64,000 bases of DNA from Tetragenococcus solitarius NBRC 100494. GTDB taxonomy: Bacteria > Bacillota > Bacilli > Lactobacillales > Enterococcaceae. Made by a program: the position numbers and the translations under genes. The DNA lies in assembly GCF_001544195.1 (NCBI RefSeq), contig NZ_BCPY01000001.1:1-64000 (forward strand). Direction: 5' to 3'. The notes beneath the pieces are model-generated. The model had not been told where the DNA came from. It saw only the letters and a program-made list of their open reading frames with translations, and searched no databases. Shown here one piece after another: positions 31,709-40,194 of the stretch; within the stretch, counting starts at the first letter, position 1, and each line of letters opens with the position of its first letter.

Positions 31709-33199
31709 TTATTTTAAATTTAATACTTGTTCTACATAGTTTGTCATTTGGTCAACTGAAATTTTATCCCGATGCTTAATTTCAGCCTTCTTTAACTCTT
31801 GTATACTTGCAGGTATTGGCTTTTTAGCAAGTTCGTAAAGCCTATTGATCATTTTGTATTCTTCACTAGATTGCGTTTCTTTAGTGATGGCTTGAAGTAC
31901 TGCTTGCGGAAATTTATAAGGACTGGCTGTTGAAAGTACAACTGTTGGCAAGGACGATCCTTTTTTGTCCTGATATTTTTTAGCCACACAACTAGCGACT
32001 GCTGTATGTGGATCGATAACGTAGTTAGCTTGTTCATAAACAGTATGAATTGTCTTTTCCGTTTCATTTTCAGAAGCAAAATCAGCAAAAAAGCCAGACA
32101 AACCTTCTTTCATTTCAGAAGTAATCGTATATTCTCCTTTTTGAGTCAATTCATCCATTCGCTTCTTTGTTTGCTGACTATTTTCTTTTGTTAAATAAAA
32201 TAGCAGACGTTCTAAATTACTAGAAATCAGAATATCCATCGAAGGCGAAGAAGTCACATAAAAAGGTCGGTTTCGGTCGTAATTTCCTGTTTGAAAAAAA
32301 TCAGTTAATACATTATTTTGATTGGATGCGCAAATCAATCGTTGGATAGGGACGCCTATCTTTTTAGCATAAAAACCTGCCAAAATATTGCCAAAATTAC
32401 CGGTCGGAACAGAAACATTTATTTTTTCTCCGTTTTTAATTTCACCCATTTTTACCAGCCGTGAATAGGCATAAACATAATAAACAATTTGCGGCACTAA
32501 ACGACCGATGTTAATCGAATTTGCGGAAGAAAATATCTTTTTGTTTTCAGCCATTTTTTTACGCAAGTTTTCGTCATTAAAAAGTTGTTTTACCTTGGTT
32601 TGCGCATCATCAAAATTTCCTTTAACAGCCGCAACAAAAGTATTTTCTCCTTTTTGAGTTATCATTTGTCTTTTTTGGATGGGACTTACGCCATTTTCTG
32701 GATAAAAAACGATAATTTGAGTATCCTTCACATCGGCAAAACCTTCCATGGCAGATTTTCCAGTGTCACCAGAAGTCGCTGTAAGAATAACAATTTCTTT
32801 ATCCATAGTATTTTTTTGTGCTGCTTTTTTCATTAAATGCGGTAATATTGATAAAGCTAAGTCCTTAAATGCTAAGGTTGGTCCGTGAAATAACTCTAAA
32901 TAATACTGCTTCTTCTTTTTTACTAAAGGAGTAATTTCTTTATCATCAAATTTTTGGTCGTAAGCTTTATTTACGCATTCTTGTAATTCTTCTTGAGTAA
33001 AATCCGGCAAAAATAACTGCATTATTTGTACAGCTATTTCTTGATAACTTTGCTGTGCTAGTTTACTAAAATCTAATTTTGCCTTAGGAATTTCTGTCGG
33101 TACATATAATCCACCATCTACTGCTAAACCTTGTAAAATAGCTTGGGAAGCAGAAACCACATTTTTAGAATCCCTAGTGCTTTTATAAAGTAAGGTCAT
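31709..33199 (-). CDS. thrC: Threonine synthase
   Basis: ThrC converts O-phosphohomoserine to threonine with PLP. The 496-residue protein is the long (yeast/E. coli-like) form. It shows the PLP lysine motif GPTLAFKDLAL, ATSGDTGKSAMEGF, and SVPTGNFGNILAG for phosphate binding. AGGAGA precedes the ATG. No hom or thrB lies beside it, and I found no T-box in the 110-bp leader. Confidence 0.95.
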   Translation of the reverse strand: MTLLYKSTRDSKNVVSASQAILQGLAVDGGLYVPTEIPKAKLDFSKLAQQSYQEIAVQIMQLFLPDFTQEELQECVNKAYDQKFDDKEITPLVKKKKQYYLELFHGPTLAFKDLALSILPHLMKKAAQKNTMDKEIVILTATSGDTGKSAMEGFADVKDTQIIVFYPENGVSPIQKRQMITQKGENTFVAAVKGNFDDAQTKVKQLFNDENLRKKMAENKKIFSSANSINIGRLVPQIVYYVYAYSRLVKMGEIKNGEKINVSVPTGNFGNILAGFYAKKIGVPIQRLICASNQNNVLTDFFQTGNYDRNRPFYVTSSPSMDILISSNLERLLFYLTKENSQQTKKRMDELTQKGEYTITSEMKEGLSGFFADFASENETEKTIHTVYEQANYVIDPHTAVASCVAKKYQDKKGSSLPTVVLSTASPYKFPQAVLQAITKETQSSEEYKMINRLYELAKKPIPASIQELKKAEIKHRDKISVDQMTNYVEQVLNLK

Positions 33200-33331
33200 T
33201 GTTTATCTCCTCTATTATATTATTTCCTTTAAATATATCATAAAGCGGTGAAGTTAAACATATGTATTCCGATTTTTTAAAGTATGGTATAGTAATAAAA
33301 GAATAGAAGTTATGTGGATGAGGTGACAGGA

Positions 33332-34492
33332 TTGTCAAGCTTAAAAGAAAAAATCATCACTGAAAGTAAACGATTAGGTATCGATAAAATAGGCTTTACC
33401 ACCGCTGAACCATTTGATGAACTGAAAGAGTCTCTAGTGGCCCAAAAAGCGGCTGGCCATACTTCTGGTTTTGAACATCCAAATATTGATGAGCGTCTTT
33501 ATCCGGAGTTAACTTTTGAAAACCCACAAAGTATTATCGCAATAGCGTTAGCCTATCCTACTAAAATTCATGAAAAAGTGCCTAGAGATGAAAAACGCGG
33601 ACAATTTGCACGGGCTTCCTGGGGCGTTGATTATCACCATATCTTAAAAGATCGTTTAACTAAGTTGATCCATTTTATTGAAGGCTCAGCTGAAAGTAAA
33701 AAAGAAGCCGAAAACTGGCGTTTTGCGCCACAAGTTGATACTGGGGAACTCGTAGACGTAGCCGTGGCTCAACGCGCGGGTTTAGGTTTTATTGGAAGAA
33801 ATGGTTTACTGATCACAGAAGAATATGGTTCTTTTGTTTATTTGGGCGAAATTATTACCAATATTCAATTTGAGCCTGATGAGCCTAAGCCTTTTGGCTG
33901 TGGAGATTGTACTCGTTGTATTACCCACTGTCCTACCGGAGCTTTACTAGGTGATGGTAGAATGGATGCACAAAAATGTCTATCCTATCAGACTCAAACC
34001 AAAAAAATGATGCCTCGAAAATATCGAAAACAAATTCATAATGTCATTTATGGATGCGACATTTGTCAATTAGTCTGTCCTTATAACCAAGGCAAAGACT
34101 TTCACTTCCACCAGGAAATGGCGCCTGCAATGGACGAAGTACGCCCGAAATTAGCGCCGATGTTATCAATGTCTAATAAAGAATTTAAAGAAAAATTCGG
34201 GCATTTAGCGGGATTCTGGCGCGGTAAAAAACCTTTACAACGAAATGCTTTAATCGCTTTAGCCAATTTAGGCGGACGTGAAAGTTTAGTAAAAATTTTT
34301 AAGTGCTTAGAAGATCCACGCCCCGTTATCCGAGGAACAGCAGTGTGGTCAATTGGTGAGTTAACCAAAAAACACCCGGAGCAGGCAATCGATTTGCTTT
34401 ATGAATTACAAGAAAAAGAAACGGATGAGGCAGTCTTACAAGAACTGTCAGAAACTTTAACCATGCTTGAAGAACGAAAAAAACAGGCTTAG
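33332..34492 (+). CDS. queG: Epoxyqueuosine reductase QueG
   Basis: QueG performs the last step of queuosine synthesis in tRNA, reducing epoxyqueuosine with cobalamin and two [4Fe-4S] clusters. The clusters show as [14 protein letters not shown] and [13 protein letters not shown], and the central DUF1730 part has the WGVDYHHIL motif. The C-terminal third carries HEAT-like repeats ([18 protein letters not shown]). I chose TTG 33332, spaced from GAGGTG, over GTG 33314, which lacks a ribosome site. It converges on the ECF transporter gene. Confidence 0.92.
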   Translation: MSSLKEKIITESKRLGIDKIGFTTAEPFDELKESLVAQKAAGHTSGFEHPNIDERLYPELTFENPQSIIAIALAYPTKIHEKVPRDEKRGQFARASWGVDYHHILKDRLTKLIHFIEGSAESKKEAENWRFAPQVDTGELVDVAVAQRAGLGFIGRNGLLITEEYGSFVYLGEIITNIQFEPDEPKPFGCGDCTRCITHCPTGALLGDGRMDAQKCLSYQTQTKKMMPRKYRKQIHNVIYGCDICQLVCPYNQGKDFHFHQEMAPAMDEVRPKLAPMLSMSNKEFKEKFGHLAGFWRGKKPLQRNALIALANLGGRESLVKIFKCLEDPRPVIRGTAVWSIGELTKKHPEQAIDLLYELQEKETDEAVLQELSETLTMLEERKKQA

Positions 34493-34511
34493 TCACTAAG
34501 CCTGTTTTTTT
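34477..34511. terminator. Bidirectional terminator shared by queG and the ECF S gene
   Basis: AACAGGCTTAG (34482-34492) and CTAAGCCTGTT (34496-34506) are perfect complements with a 3-base loop, flanked by A and T runs. The stem contains both stop codons. Confidence 0.9.
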
Positions 34512-35029
34512 ACTGTTTTTATAAACAACCGTTGAAAAATAGGACTTAAAATTAAATAAAAGACACCATTTCCTATAGCATGTAATAAATCAAAAGAGAA
34601 ACCGACCAGATAATAAGGCCAAAACTGCGGCATACCATATACTTTCACATCGATAAGAGCAAAAATAAAGCCATACAAAAAACCTGCAAAAACACTAAAA
34701 AGAGCTTGTAATAATCGACTTTTTCTAAAAAGCATCGACTGACAGAACAAGCCCATCAAACAAATAATAAGCGAAAAAGCAAGAATCTGGGAAATTGTCC
34801 AAACGCCCATCCCTAAATAGATATTAGTAATAAGTACCGATAAGATATTAACTAAAAGGCCACGAAAAACGCCAAGTTGCAATGTAATAATCAAAAAAAT
34901 GGCAGTCATAGGTTGAATGTTGGGTAAAAATTGAAATAAGAGTCTTCCTACCGTGCAGGTAGCAACTGTCATTGCTAGATAAGCTAATTCGTAAGTAGAA
35001 AAAAAGGAAAAAGTTTGCTTTTGTTTCAT
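34496..35029 (-). CDS. ECF transporter S component, substrate unknown
   Basis: This 177-residue protein has about six hydrophobic helices and the look of ECF substrate-binding subunits (LPNIQPMTAIFLIITLQLG, GVFRGLLVNIL, FSFDLLHAIGN near the end). It would join the shared EcfAAT module encoded elsewhere. The substrate cannot be read from sequence. The neighbours suggest a cobalamin, nucleobase or queuosine-precursor ligand (inference). It is last of three co-directional genes, 12 bp behind the DUF2238-like gene. Confidence 0.8.
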   Translation of the reverse strand: MKQKQTFSFFSTYELAYLAMTVATCTVGRLLFQFLPNIQPMTAIFLIITLQLGVFRGLLVNILSVLITNIYLGMGVWTISQILAFSLIICLMGLFCQSMLFRKSRLLQALFSVFAGFLYGFIFALIDVKVYGMPQFWPYYLVGFSFDLLHAIGNGVFYLILSPIFQRLFIKTVKKQA

Positions 35030-35041
35030 AGTATAGCTCCT

Positions 35042-35704
35042 TTAACTACGCAAAAAATCGATTTGGAACTGGGCAAAATACATAGGGTTATTACGGCTTT
35101 TATACCAAGCAAAAAGATTAAAAAGAAATGAGCCAACCAAATTGATCAACAGATCTCCCATGGTATCTTGTAGGGCTTTTTGGCCTGTAAAAATAGTTGC
35201 ACCACTTCTATAGCGTTGTAAATTCATATCCAAAAGCGTATCCCAGCTCCATTCCCAAAATTCCCAGAAAATACCGCATACCCCAGCAAAAGAAAAGCCA
35301 AAGATCAGAAACAACCAAGGCGATAATTCTTCTAAATTTGGAACTTTTAAAAATTCAACTAAAATACCAAAACCTATCATCGTTAAAATCATCGGGCTTA
35401 TCAAATGCAGTAATTTATCCCATAAAGGAATCAATGTCATAAAATGTAAACAAGTCCCTAAAAATACTGCTAGCCAGATAAAAAACCAGAAAAAATAAAC
35501 AATAAAATTAGCAAATTTCAGATTAAATAGTTTATTTAAAATTTCTGGTGCATAAATCAGCAAAATTCCAGCAGCACATTCAATAATTTTGGTAAAAGTT
35601 GTGGCAGCTGCAGCAAGACCTATAAAGTATTCCCAGATAATAACAAGTAGGGTTAAAAATCCAAACAAAACCAATAGCCGCTGTCTTCTTATATAGACAC
35701 TCAT
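35042..35704 (-). CDS. YjdF/DUF2238-like integral membrane protein
   Basis: The 220-residue protein has six or so transmembrane helices. The conserved WDKLLHLISPM and the C-terminal FWEFWEWSWD...GQKALQDTMGDLLINLVG are, from memory, the DUF2238 (YjdF) pattern. Function is unknown. The ATG overlaps the stop codon of the deoxyribosyltransferase (ATGA), so the two are translationally coupled. Confidence 0.75.
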   Translation of the reverse strand: MSVYIRRQRLLVLFGFLTLLVIIWEYFIGLAAAATTFTKIIECAAGILLIYAPEILNKLFNLKFANFIVYFFWFFIWLAVFLGTCLHFMTLIPLWDKLLHLISPMILTMIGFGILVEFLKVPNLEELSPWLFLIFGFSFAGVCGIFWEFWEWSWDTLLDMNLQRYRSGATIFTGQKALQDTMGDLLINLVGSFLFNLFAWYKSRNNPMYFAQFQIDFLRS

Positions 35705-36192
35705 TTCAATTTTCCTTGAGCAACAAAATCATTGATTCCAGTTAAAAGTGCTTCTTCAGAAGAAAAGATGTTTCCGTTTAATTTAATTAAACCAACTGTA
35801 TATAAATTTAAATAATGAAACTGGTTTTCAGCCACTGTTGTAAGTGCGTCTAATTTTTGCTGGTTGTCTGCCCCTTGTTGGCGAGAATCCGTATATAAAC
35901 CAAGTATCGGAATGTTATTTGCATAAGCAATACCGATTTCAGAAGCAACACCATTATCAATGGTAATTCCATCCAACAGAGCAATCATCAGCTGACTTTC
36001 TTCTACCTTCTTTGTATCAGCCAAAGCGATCATTTTACTGTCGGCATAAGCTGTTTTATCATTAATTGCATCATTTTCTTGTGGCAAATAAACAGCGAAC
36101 TTGGGATATTTTTGTCGTATTTTTTCGACTAAATAAGAATTATAAATTAACTCGCTTTTAGCAAACATAGGCGCAGCGAAATAAACTTTCAT
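35701..36192 (-). CDS. Nucleoside 2-deoxyribosyltransferase
   Basis: The enzyme swaps the base on 2'-deoxyribonucleosides in salvage. From ATG 36192 (163 aa) it begins MKVYFAAPMFAKSE, and the family features follow: DGITIDNGVASEIGIAYA with the nucleophilic Glu, and NLYTVGLI near the end. GGAGGGG precedes this ATG, ruling out the longer frame to 36225. It is first of a three-gene operon with the DUF2238-like and ECF S genes. The 166-bp gap to lepA holds both promoters. Confidence 0.85.
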   Translation of the reverse strand: MKVYFAAPMFAKSELIYNSYLVEKIRQKYPKFAVYLPQENDAINDKTAYADSKMIALADTKKVEESQLMIALLDGITIDNGVASEIGIAYANNIPILGLYTDSRQQGADNQQKLDALTTVAENQFHYLNLYTVGLIKLNGNIFSSEEALLTGINDFVAQGKLK

Positions 36193-36373
36193 ATTGACCC
36201 CTCCAATATATTGATAATGATACAAATAACCCTCCCTACTTTATCAAATTCATAAAGTAAATACTAGCTAAAATTCGTCTGCTCTTTTAAGCGAATCTTA
36301 CAAAAAGCTTTTATTCTCTTATTGGGATTGGTATAATTAATAAGCTGAAGGAAAAGAAATGAGGAATGATTCC

Positions 36374-38206
36374 ATGAAGAATTTAGAAGAAATGCAACAG
36401 CGACAAAAGATGATTCGGAATTTTTCAATCATCGCTCATATTGATCACGGAAAATCCACTTTAGCTGATCGTATTTTAGAACAAACACATACAGTAACTT
36501 CTAGAGAAATGCAAAACCAGTTACTAGATTCTATGGACTTAGAAAGAGAACGCGGCATTACCATCAAACTAAACACTGTTGAATTAAATTATAAGGCCAA
36601 AGATGGCCAGACTTATATCTTTCATTTAATTGATACTCCTGGACACGTCGATTTTTCTTATGAAGTTTCCCGTAGTTTAGCGGCTTGCGAAGGAGCGATT
36701 TTAGTCGTTGATGCAGCACAAGGCATCGAAGCTCAAACTTTAGCTAATGTGTATTTGGCAGTTGATAATGATTTAGAAATTCTGCCGGTTATTAATAAAA
36801 TTGACTTACCTGCTGCCGACCCTGAACGTGTCAGAGGAGAAATTGAAGATGTGATAGGAATTGATGCCAGTCAAGCAGTACTAGCTAGTGCCAAGTCTGG
36901 TTTAGGAATTGAAGAAATTTTAGAACAAGTTGTACAGACCGTCCCTGCTCCAGCTGGTGATATCAATGCTCCTTTAAAAGCTTTAATTTTTGATTCAGTA
37001 TACGATGCTTACCGTGGTGTTGTTTTAAGTATTCGTATTATCGATGGTGTCGTTCGTCCAGGAGATAAAATTCAGCTAATGAATACGGGCAAAGTATTTG
37101 AAGTAACCGAAGTTGGCGTCTTCTCTCCTAAGGCCATCCCAAGGGATTACTTAATGGTTGGTGATGTGGGTTATCTAACTGCTTCGATTAAAACGATTCA
37201 AGACACTCGTGTTGGTGATACAATTACACTAGCCAAACGTCCAGCTGAAAAAGCATTTCCTGGTTACAAACAAAAAAATCCAATGGTATTTTGCGGCATG
37301 TATCCAGTCGATAACTCACGCTATAATGATTTACGTGAAGCGTTAGAAAAATTACAGTTAAATGACTCTGCCTTACAATTTGAAACTGAGACTTCACAAG
37401 CTTTAGGCTTTGGTTTTCGTTGCGGATTTTTAGGTATGCTGCATATGGATGTTGTCCAAGAGCGTTTAGAGCGCGAGGCAAACTTAGAATTAATTACAAC
37501 AGCACCCTCTGTTGTTTATCATGTGAAAAAAACAGATGGAACAGAAATCGATATAGATAATCCGGCTGATTTCCCTGAAACTTCCTCTATCGACAGTGTA
37601 GAAGAGCCTTTTGTGAAAGCAGAAATCATGGTTCCTAATGATTTTGTCGGACCAGTAATGGAATTGTGTCAACGAAAACGTGGAGGTTTTGTCACCATGG
37701 ACTATCTAGACGATTATCGTGTAAATGTGGTTTATAACATCCCTCTTTCAGAAATTGTCTTTGATTTTTTTGATAAATTAAAATCAAATACCAAAGGCTA
37801 TGCTTCCCTAGATTATGAAATGTCTGGTTATCGTACCAGCAAGCTTGTAAAAATGGATATTTTATTAAATGGGGATAAAGTGGACGCTCTAAGTTTTATT
37901 GTTCACCGCGAATTTGCTTATGAACGTGGCAAAGCCATTGTTGAGAAACTGAAAAGCTTGATTCCAAGACAACAATATGAAGTTCCGGTGCAAGCAACTA
38001 TTGGTCAAAAAGTCGTTGCTCGTTCTGATATTAAAGCCTTACGCAAAAATGTATTAGCTAAATGTTACGGAGGAGATGTTTCTCGTAAACGTAAATTGCT
38101 GGAAAAACAAAAAGAAGGAAAAAAACGAATGAAGCAAATCGGTTCAATTGAAGTGCCTCAGGAAGCTTTCCTTGCTGTTTTGAAAATGGACGATGAAGAT
38201 AATTAA
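36374..38206 (+). CDS. lepA: Elongation factor 4 (LepA)
   Basis: LepA is a ribosome-bound GTPase that back-translocates or remodels stalled ribosomes. It has G1 [10 protein letters not shown]2 RGITIK, G3 DTPGHVDF and G4 NKIDL, and the LepA-specific C-terminal domain ([21 protein letters not shown]). ATG 36374 (610 aa) follows GAGGA; the ATG at 36359 follows GAAGGA, and either could be used. An extended -10 (TGGTATAAT, 36329-36337) lies upstream, and a terminator follows. Confidence 0.96.
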   Translation: MKNLEEMQQRQKMIRNFSIIAHIDHGKSTLADRILEQTHTVTSREMQNQLLDSMDLERERGITIKLNTVELNYKAKDGQTYIFHLIDTPGHVDFSYEVSRSLAACEGAILVVDAAQGIEAQTLANVYLAVDNDLEILPVINKIDLPAADPERVRGEIEDVIGIDASQAVLASAKSGLGIEEILEQVVQTVPAPAGDINAPLKALIFDSVYDAYRGVVLSIRIIDGVVRPGDKIQLMNTGKVFEVTEVGVFSPKAIPRDYLMVGDVGYLTASIKTIQDTRVGDTITLAKRPAEKAFPGYKQKNPMVFCGMYPVDNSRYNDLREALEKLQLNDSALQFETETSQALGFGFRCGFLGMLHMDVVQERLEREANLELITTAPSVVYHVKKTDGTEIDIDNPADFPETSSIDSVEEPFVKAEIMVPNDFVGPVMELCQRKRGGFVTMDYLDDYRVNVVYNIPLSEIVFDFFDKLKSNTKGYASLDYEMSGYRTSKLVKMDILLNGDKVDALSFIVHREFAYERGKAIVEKLKSLIPRQQYEVPVQATIGQKVVARSDIKALRKNVLAKCYGGDVSRKRKLLEKQKEGKKRMKQIGSIEVPQEAFLAVLKMDDEDN

Positions 38207-38232
38207 ATATAACAATAGAAGTCATTTTTTAA

Positions 38233-38262
38233 AAGCGGATCTTAAATGATCCGTTTTTTTTT
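38233..38262 (+). terminator. Terminator after lepA
   Basis: GCGGATC pairs with GATCCGT around a six-base loop, followed by nine T. Confidence 0.85.
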
Positions 38263-38285
38263 ATCAAATTTAAAAAAATGTTCGC

Positions 38286-38314
38286 TTTACTTTAAGAACG
38301 TTTGTTCGTATATT
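38286..38314 (+). promoter_or_regulatory. LexA-controlled promoter (SOS box) of the YolD-like gene
   Basis: TTTACT (38286-38291), a 17-base spacer and TATATT (38309-38314) form the promoter. The spacer contains GAACGTTTGTTC (38296-38307), a perfect match to the Gram-positive LexA operator GAAC-N4-GTTC. Binding would block polymerase. Confidence 0.8.
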
Positions 38315-38348
38315 AAAAGTATACTTAAAGTTTTTAGAAGGTGAAAAA

Positions 38349-38705
38349 ATGAGTACACTACATGATTATGTTGACCGTAAAAGATTAAAATGGATGGGAT
38401 TTTATTTATCTGAACATACCGCCCAAATGGATCGTAGTTTTCAAGAAGAACATACGATAATCAAAGAAAAAAGTACTATGAACAACCAAGCAATCACAGA
38501 AATAATGGAAGAAGCCTTATTGAAAGAAAAAATGATTGCTGTACAAACCAATGAGCTTGTAGATCATAGTTACCGCCCTGATATCGTTGGGAAAATAAGA
38601 GGCTACAACGAGCAAGGAATTTTTGTTGGAGAAGCTTTTATAGCTTATGAAGCCATAAAACATGTTGAGTTTTATCACTATCACAAGTGGTCCGAAATTG
38701 ATTAA
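38349..38705 (+). CDS. YolD-like family protein
   Basis: This 118-residue protein begins with the YolD signature (YVDRKRLKWMGFYLSEHTAQM) and ends in a second small domain (RGYNEQGIFVGEAF). YolD-like proteins often sit beside UmuC-type DNA polymerase genes and are thought to act in mutagenesis control; no polymerase lies here. GAAGGTG precedes the ATG. The perfect SOS box in its promoter fits a damage-response role. Confidence 0.8.
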   Translation: MSTLHDYVDRKRLKWMGFYLSEHTAQMDRSFQEEHTIIKEKSTMNNQAITEIMEEALLKEKMIAVQTNELVDHSYRPDIVGKIRGYNEQGIFVGEAFIAYEAIKHVEFYHYHKWSEID

Positions 38706-39000
38706 AAAGACAACTTCTAAAAATTTACCATTTTTCAAAGAAAATAAACTCTTTAATTTGGACATAGACTTCACTTTCGTATGTCCTCGGCTTTATCTTA
38801 ATGGCTAATGACCTGTAAATTAATGTAGGACAGAAGTCTGCATAAAACTTATCTCCTGTGCTTAATGACTATAAAATGAATTAACTACCAAATCGATTTT
38901 TTAAGATTATTTCCGTTTCGTTGTTTCCTTTTTTTGTACTTTCGTTTATGATATTAAGAGACATCATAATATCAGCTATGTTTCAAGCGAGGTGCATGCA
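38706..39000 (+). other. Intergenic stretch with a small inverted repeat
   Basis: This 295-bp AT-rich gap holds GGACATA/TATGTCC (38760-38786) and a distant pair AGACTTC (38766-38772) with GAAGTCT (38833-38839). No T run or ORF is convincing. The last 60 bases must hold the promoter of the permease gene. Confidence 0.4.
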
Positions 39001-40134
39001 TTGCAAAAAATAAAGATTGACTGGAATTATTGGCTTACGCGTTTTTTATTTGTAATGGCAATAGTCGTCGGTTATAAACTCATTACAAACTATCAAATTT
39101 TAATGGATAGTTTATCCAATCTGATAAGTGTTTTATCTCCTTTTATTATTGGATTTATTTTTGCTTATCTTTTAAATGGCGCGCAAAAACGTTTGGAATT
39201 GCTTTTTCAAAATATCAAGCTCTCCTTTATAAAAAATCATAGTCGCGGGATAAGTGTTTTAGTTTTATATTTGATTATTTTCTATTTATTCTTTCTAGCT
39301 TTAAACTATGTTATTCCCCTAATGATTGATAATATTGTCGACTTACTTGGTCTGTTACCTCAATTTTACGACTACCTAATGGGAATTATTGCAAAGCTAG
39401 AGTCTGAAGGCGTATTTGAATCGTTAAACTTGGAAGAATTCTTACAAAGTTTAACTTCTGATTATTCACCTGAGAACTTATTACAACAATGGTCGCAAGC
39501 TCTTACCTCTTTAGGGGCAATTACAAGAGGACTCTCTTCTTTTGTATTTAATGGCTTTTTAGCTTTGATTATTTCAATCTATACTTTAGTTTTCAAAGAT
39601 TCTATCTTGTCATTTATCGATAAATTAGGTAAAAAAACTTTGTCAGATAAAATTTATCAAAATAGTAAGATATGGTTACAAACAACCAATACCATCTTTT
39701 ATAAATTTATCAGCTCACAATTTCTCGATGCCTGTATAATAGGTGTTTTTGCGACGATTATCCTTTATCTTTTAAATGTGCCGTTTGCATTGACCTTAGG
39801 TATTCTTCTAGGTATCTGTAACATGATTCCTTACTTTGGTTCCATTTTCGCTTCAGTTGTCACGACAATCATCACTTTCTTTAGTGCGGATTTACAATTG
39901 GCGATAACTGTTTTAATTTCTTTGCTTATTTTGCAACAAATTGATGGTAATGTGATTGGACCGCGGATTATGAGCGGTGCGTTAAACTTAAACCCGATCA
40001 TTATTATTATCTCTATTACCGTAGGCGGTGCCTACTTTGGTGTCTTAGGGATGTTTTTAGCTGTTCCAATTGCTGCCATTTTAAAGATTGTTACTATGAA
40101 TTGGTTAGATGATTTCAAAAAAGATACACTTTAA
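39001..40134 (+). CDS. AI-2E family transporter (YdbI/PerM-type permease)
   Basis: The 377-residue protein has about eight transmembrane helices, with the family's middle soluble part (about 110-190) and the conserved C-terminal LGILLGICNMIPYFG...QQIDGNVIGPRIM. Members include quorum-signal exporters and Na+/H+ antiporters, so the substrate is open. I chose TTG 39001, seven bases after GAGGTG; the GTG at 38992 is part of that ribosome site. It shares a terminator with clpB. Confidence 0.85.
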   Translation: MQKIKIDWNYWLTRFLFVMAIVVGYKLITNYQILMDSLSNLISVLSPFIIGFIFAYLLNGAQKRLELLFQNIKLSFIKNHSRGISVLVLYLIIFYLFFLALNYVIPLMIDNIVDLLGLLPQFYDYLMGIIAKLESEGVFESLNLEEFLQSLTSDYSPENLLQQWSQALTSLGAITRGLSSFVFNGFLALIISIYTLVFKDSILSFIDKLGKKTLSDKIYQNSKIWLQTTNTIFYKFISSQFLDACIIGVFATIILYLLNVPFALTLGILLGICNMIPYFGSIFASVVTTIITFFSADLQLAITVLISLLILQQIDGNVIGPRIMSGALNLNPIIIIISITVGGAYFGVLGMFLAVPIAAILKIVTMNWLDDFKKDTL

Positions 40135-40140
40135 TTCTTA

Positions 40141-40193
40141 AAAAAAAGCATCCGGAAGCACAGTTTTGTAAACTGCCTTCCGAATGCTTTTTT
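40141..40193. terminator. Bidirectional terminator between the permease and clpB
   Basis: AAAAAAGCATCCGGAAG pairs with CTTCCGAATGCTTTTTT with one mismatch; an inner CAGTTT/AAACTG extends the stem. Confidence 0.88.
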
Positions 40194-40194
40194 A

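Noticed and set aside
33200-33331. A T-box leader for thrC
   Set aside because: No T-box core, specifier hairpin or terminator was found in the short gap.
36193-36373. A preQ1 riboswitch in front of the deoxyribosyltransferase operon
   Set aside because: The queG neighbourhood suggested one, but no preQ1-type core is seen; only a short ATTCG/CGAAT hairpin is present.
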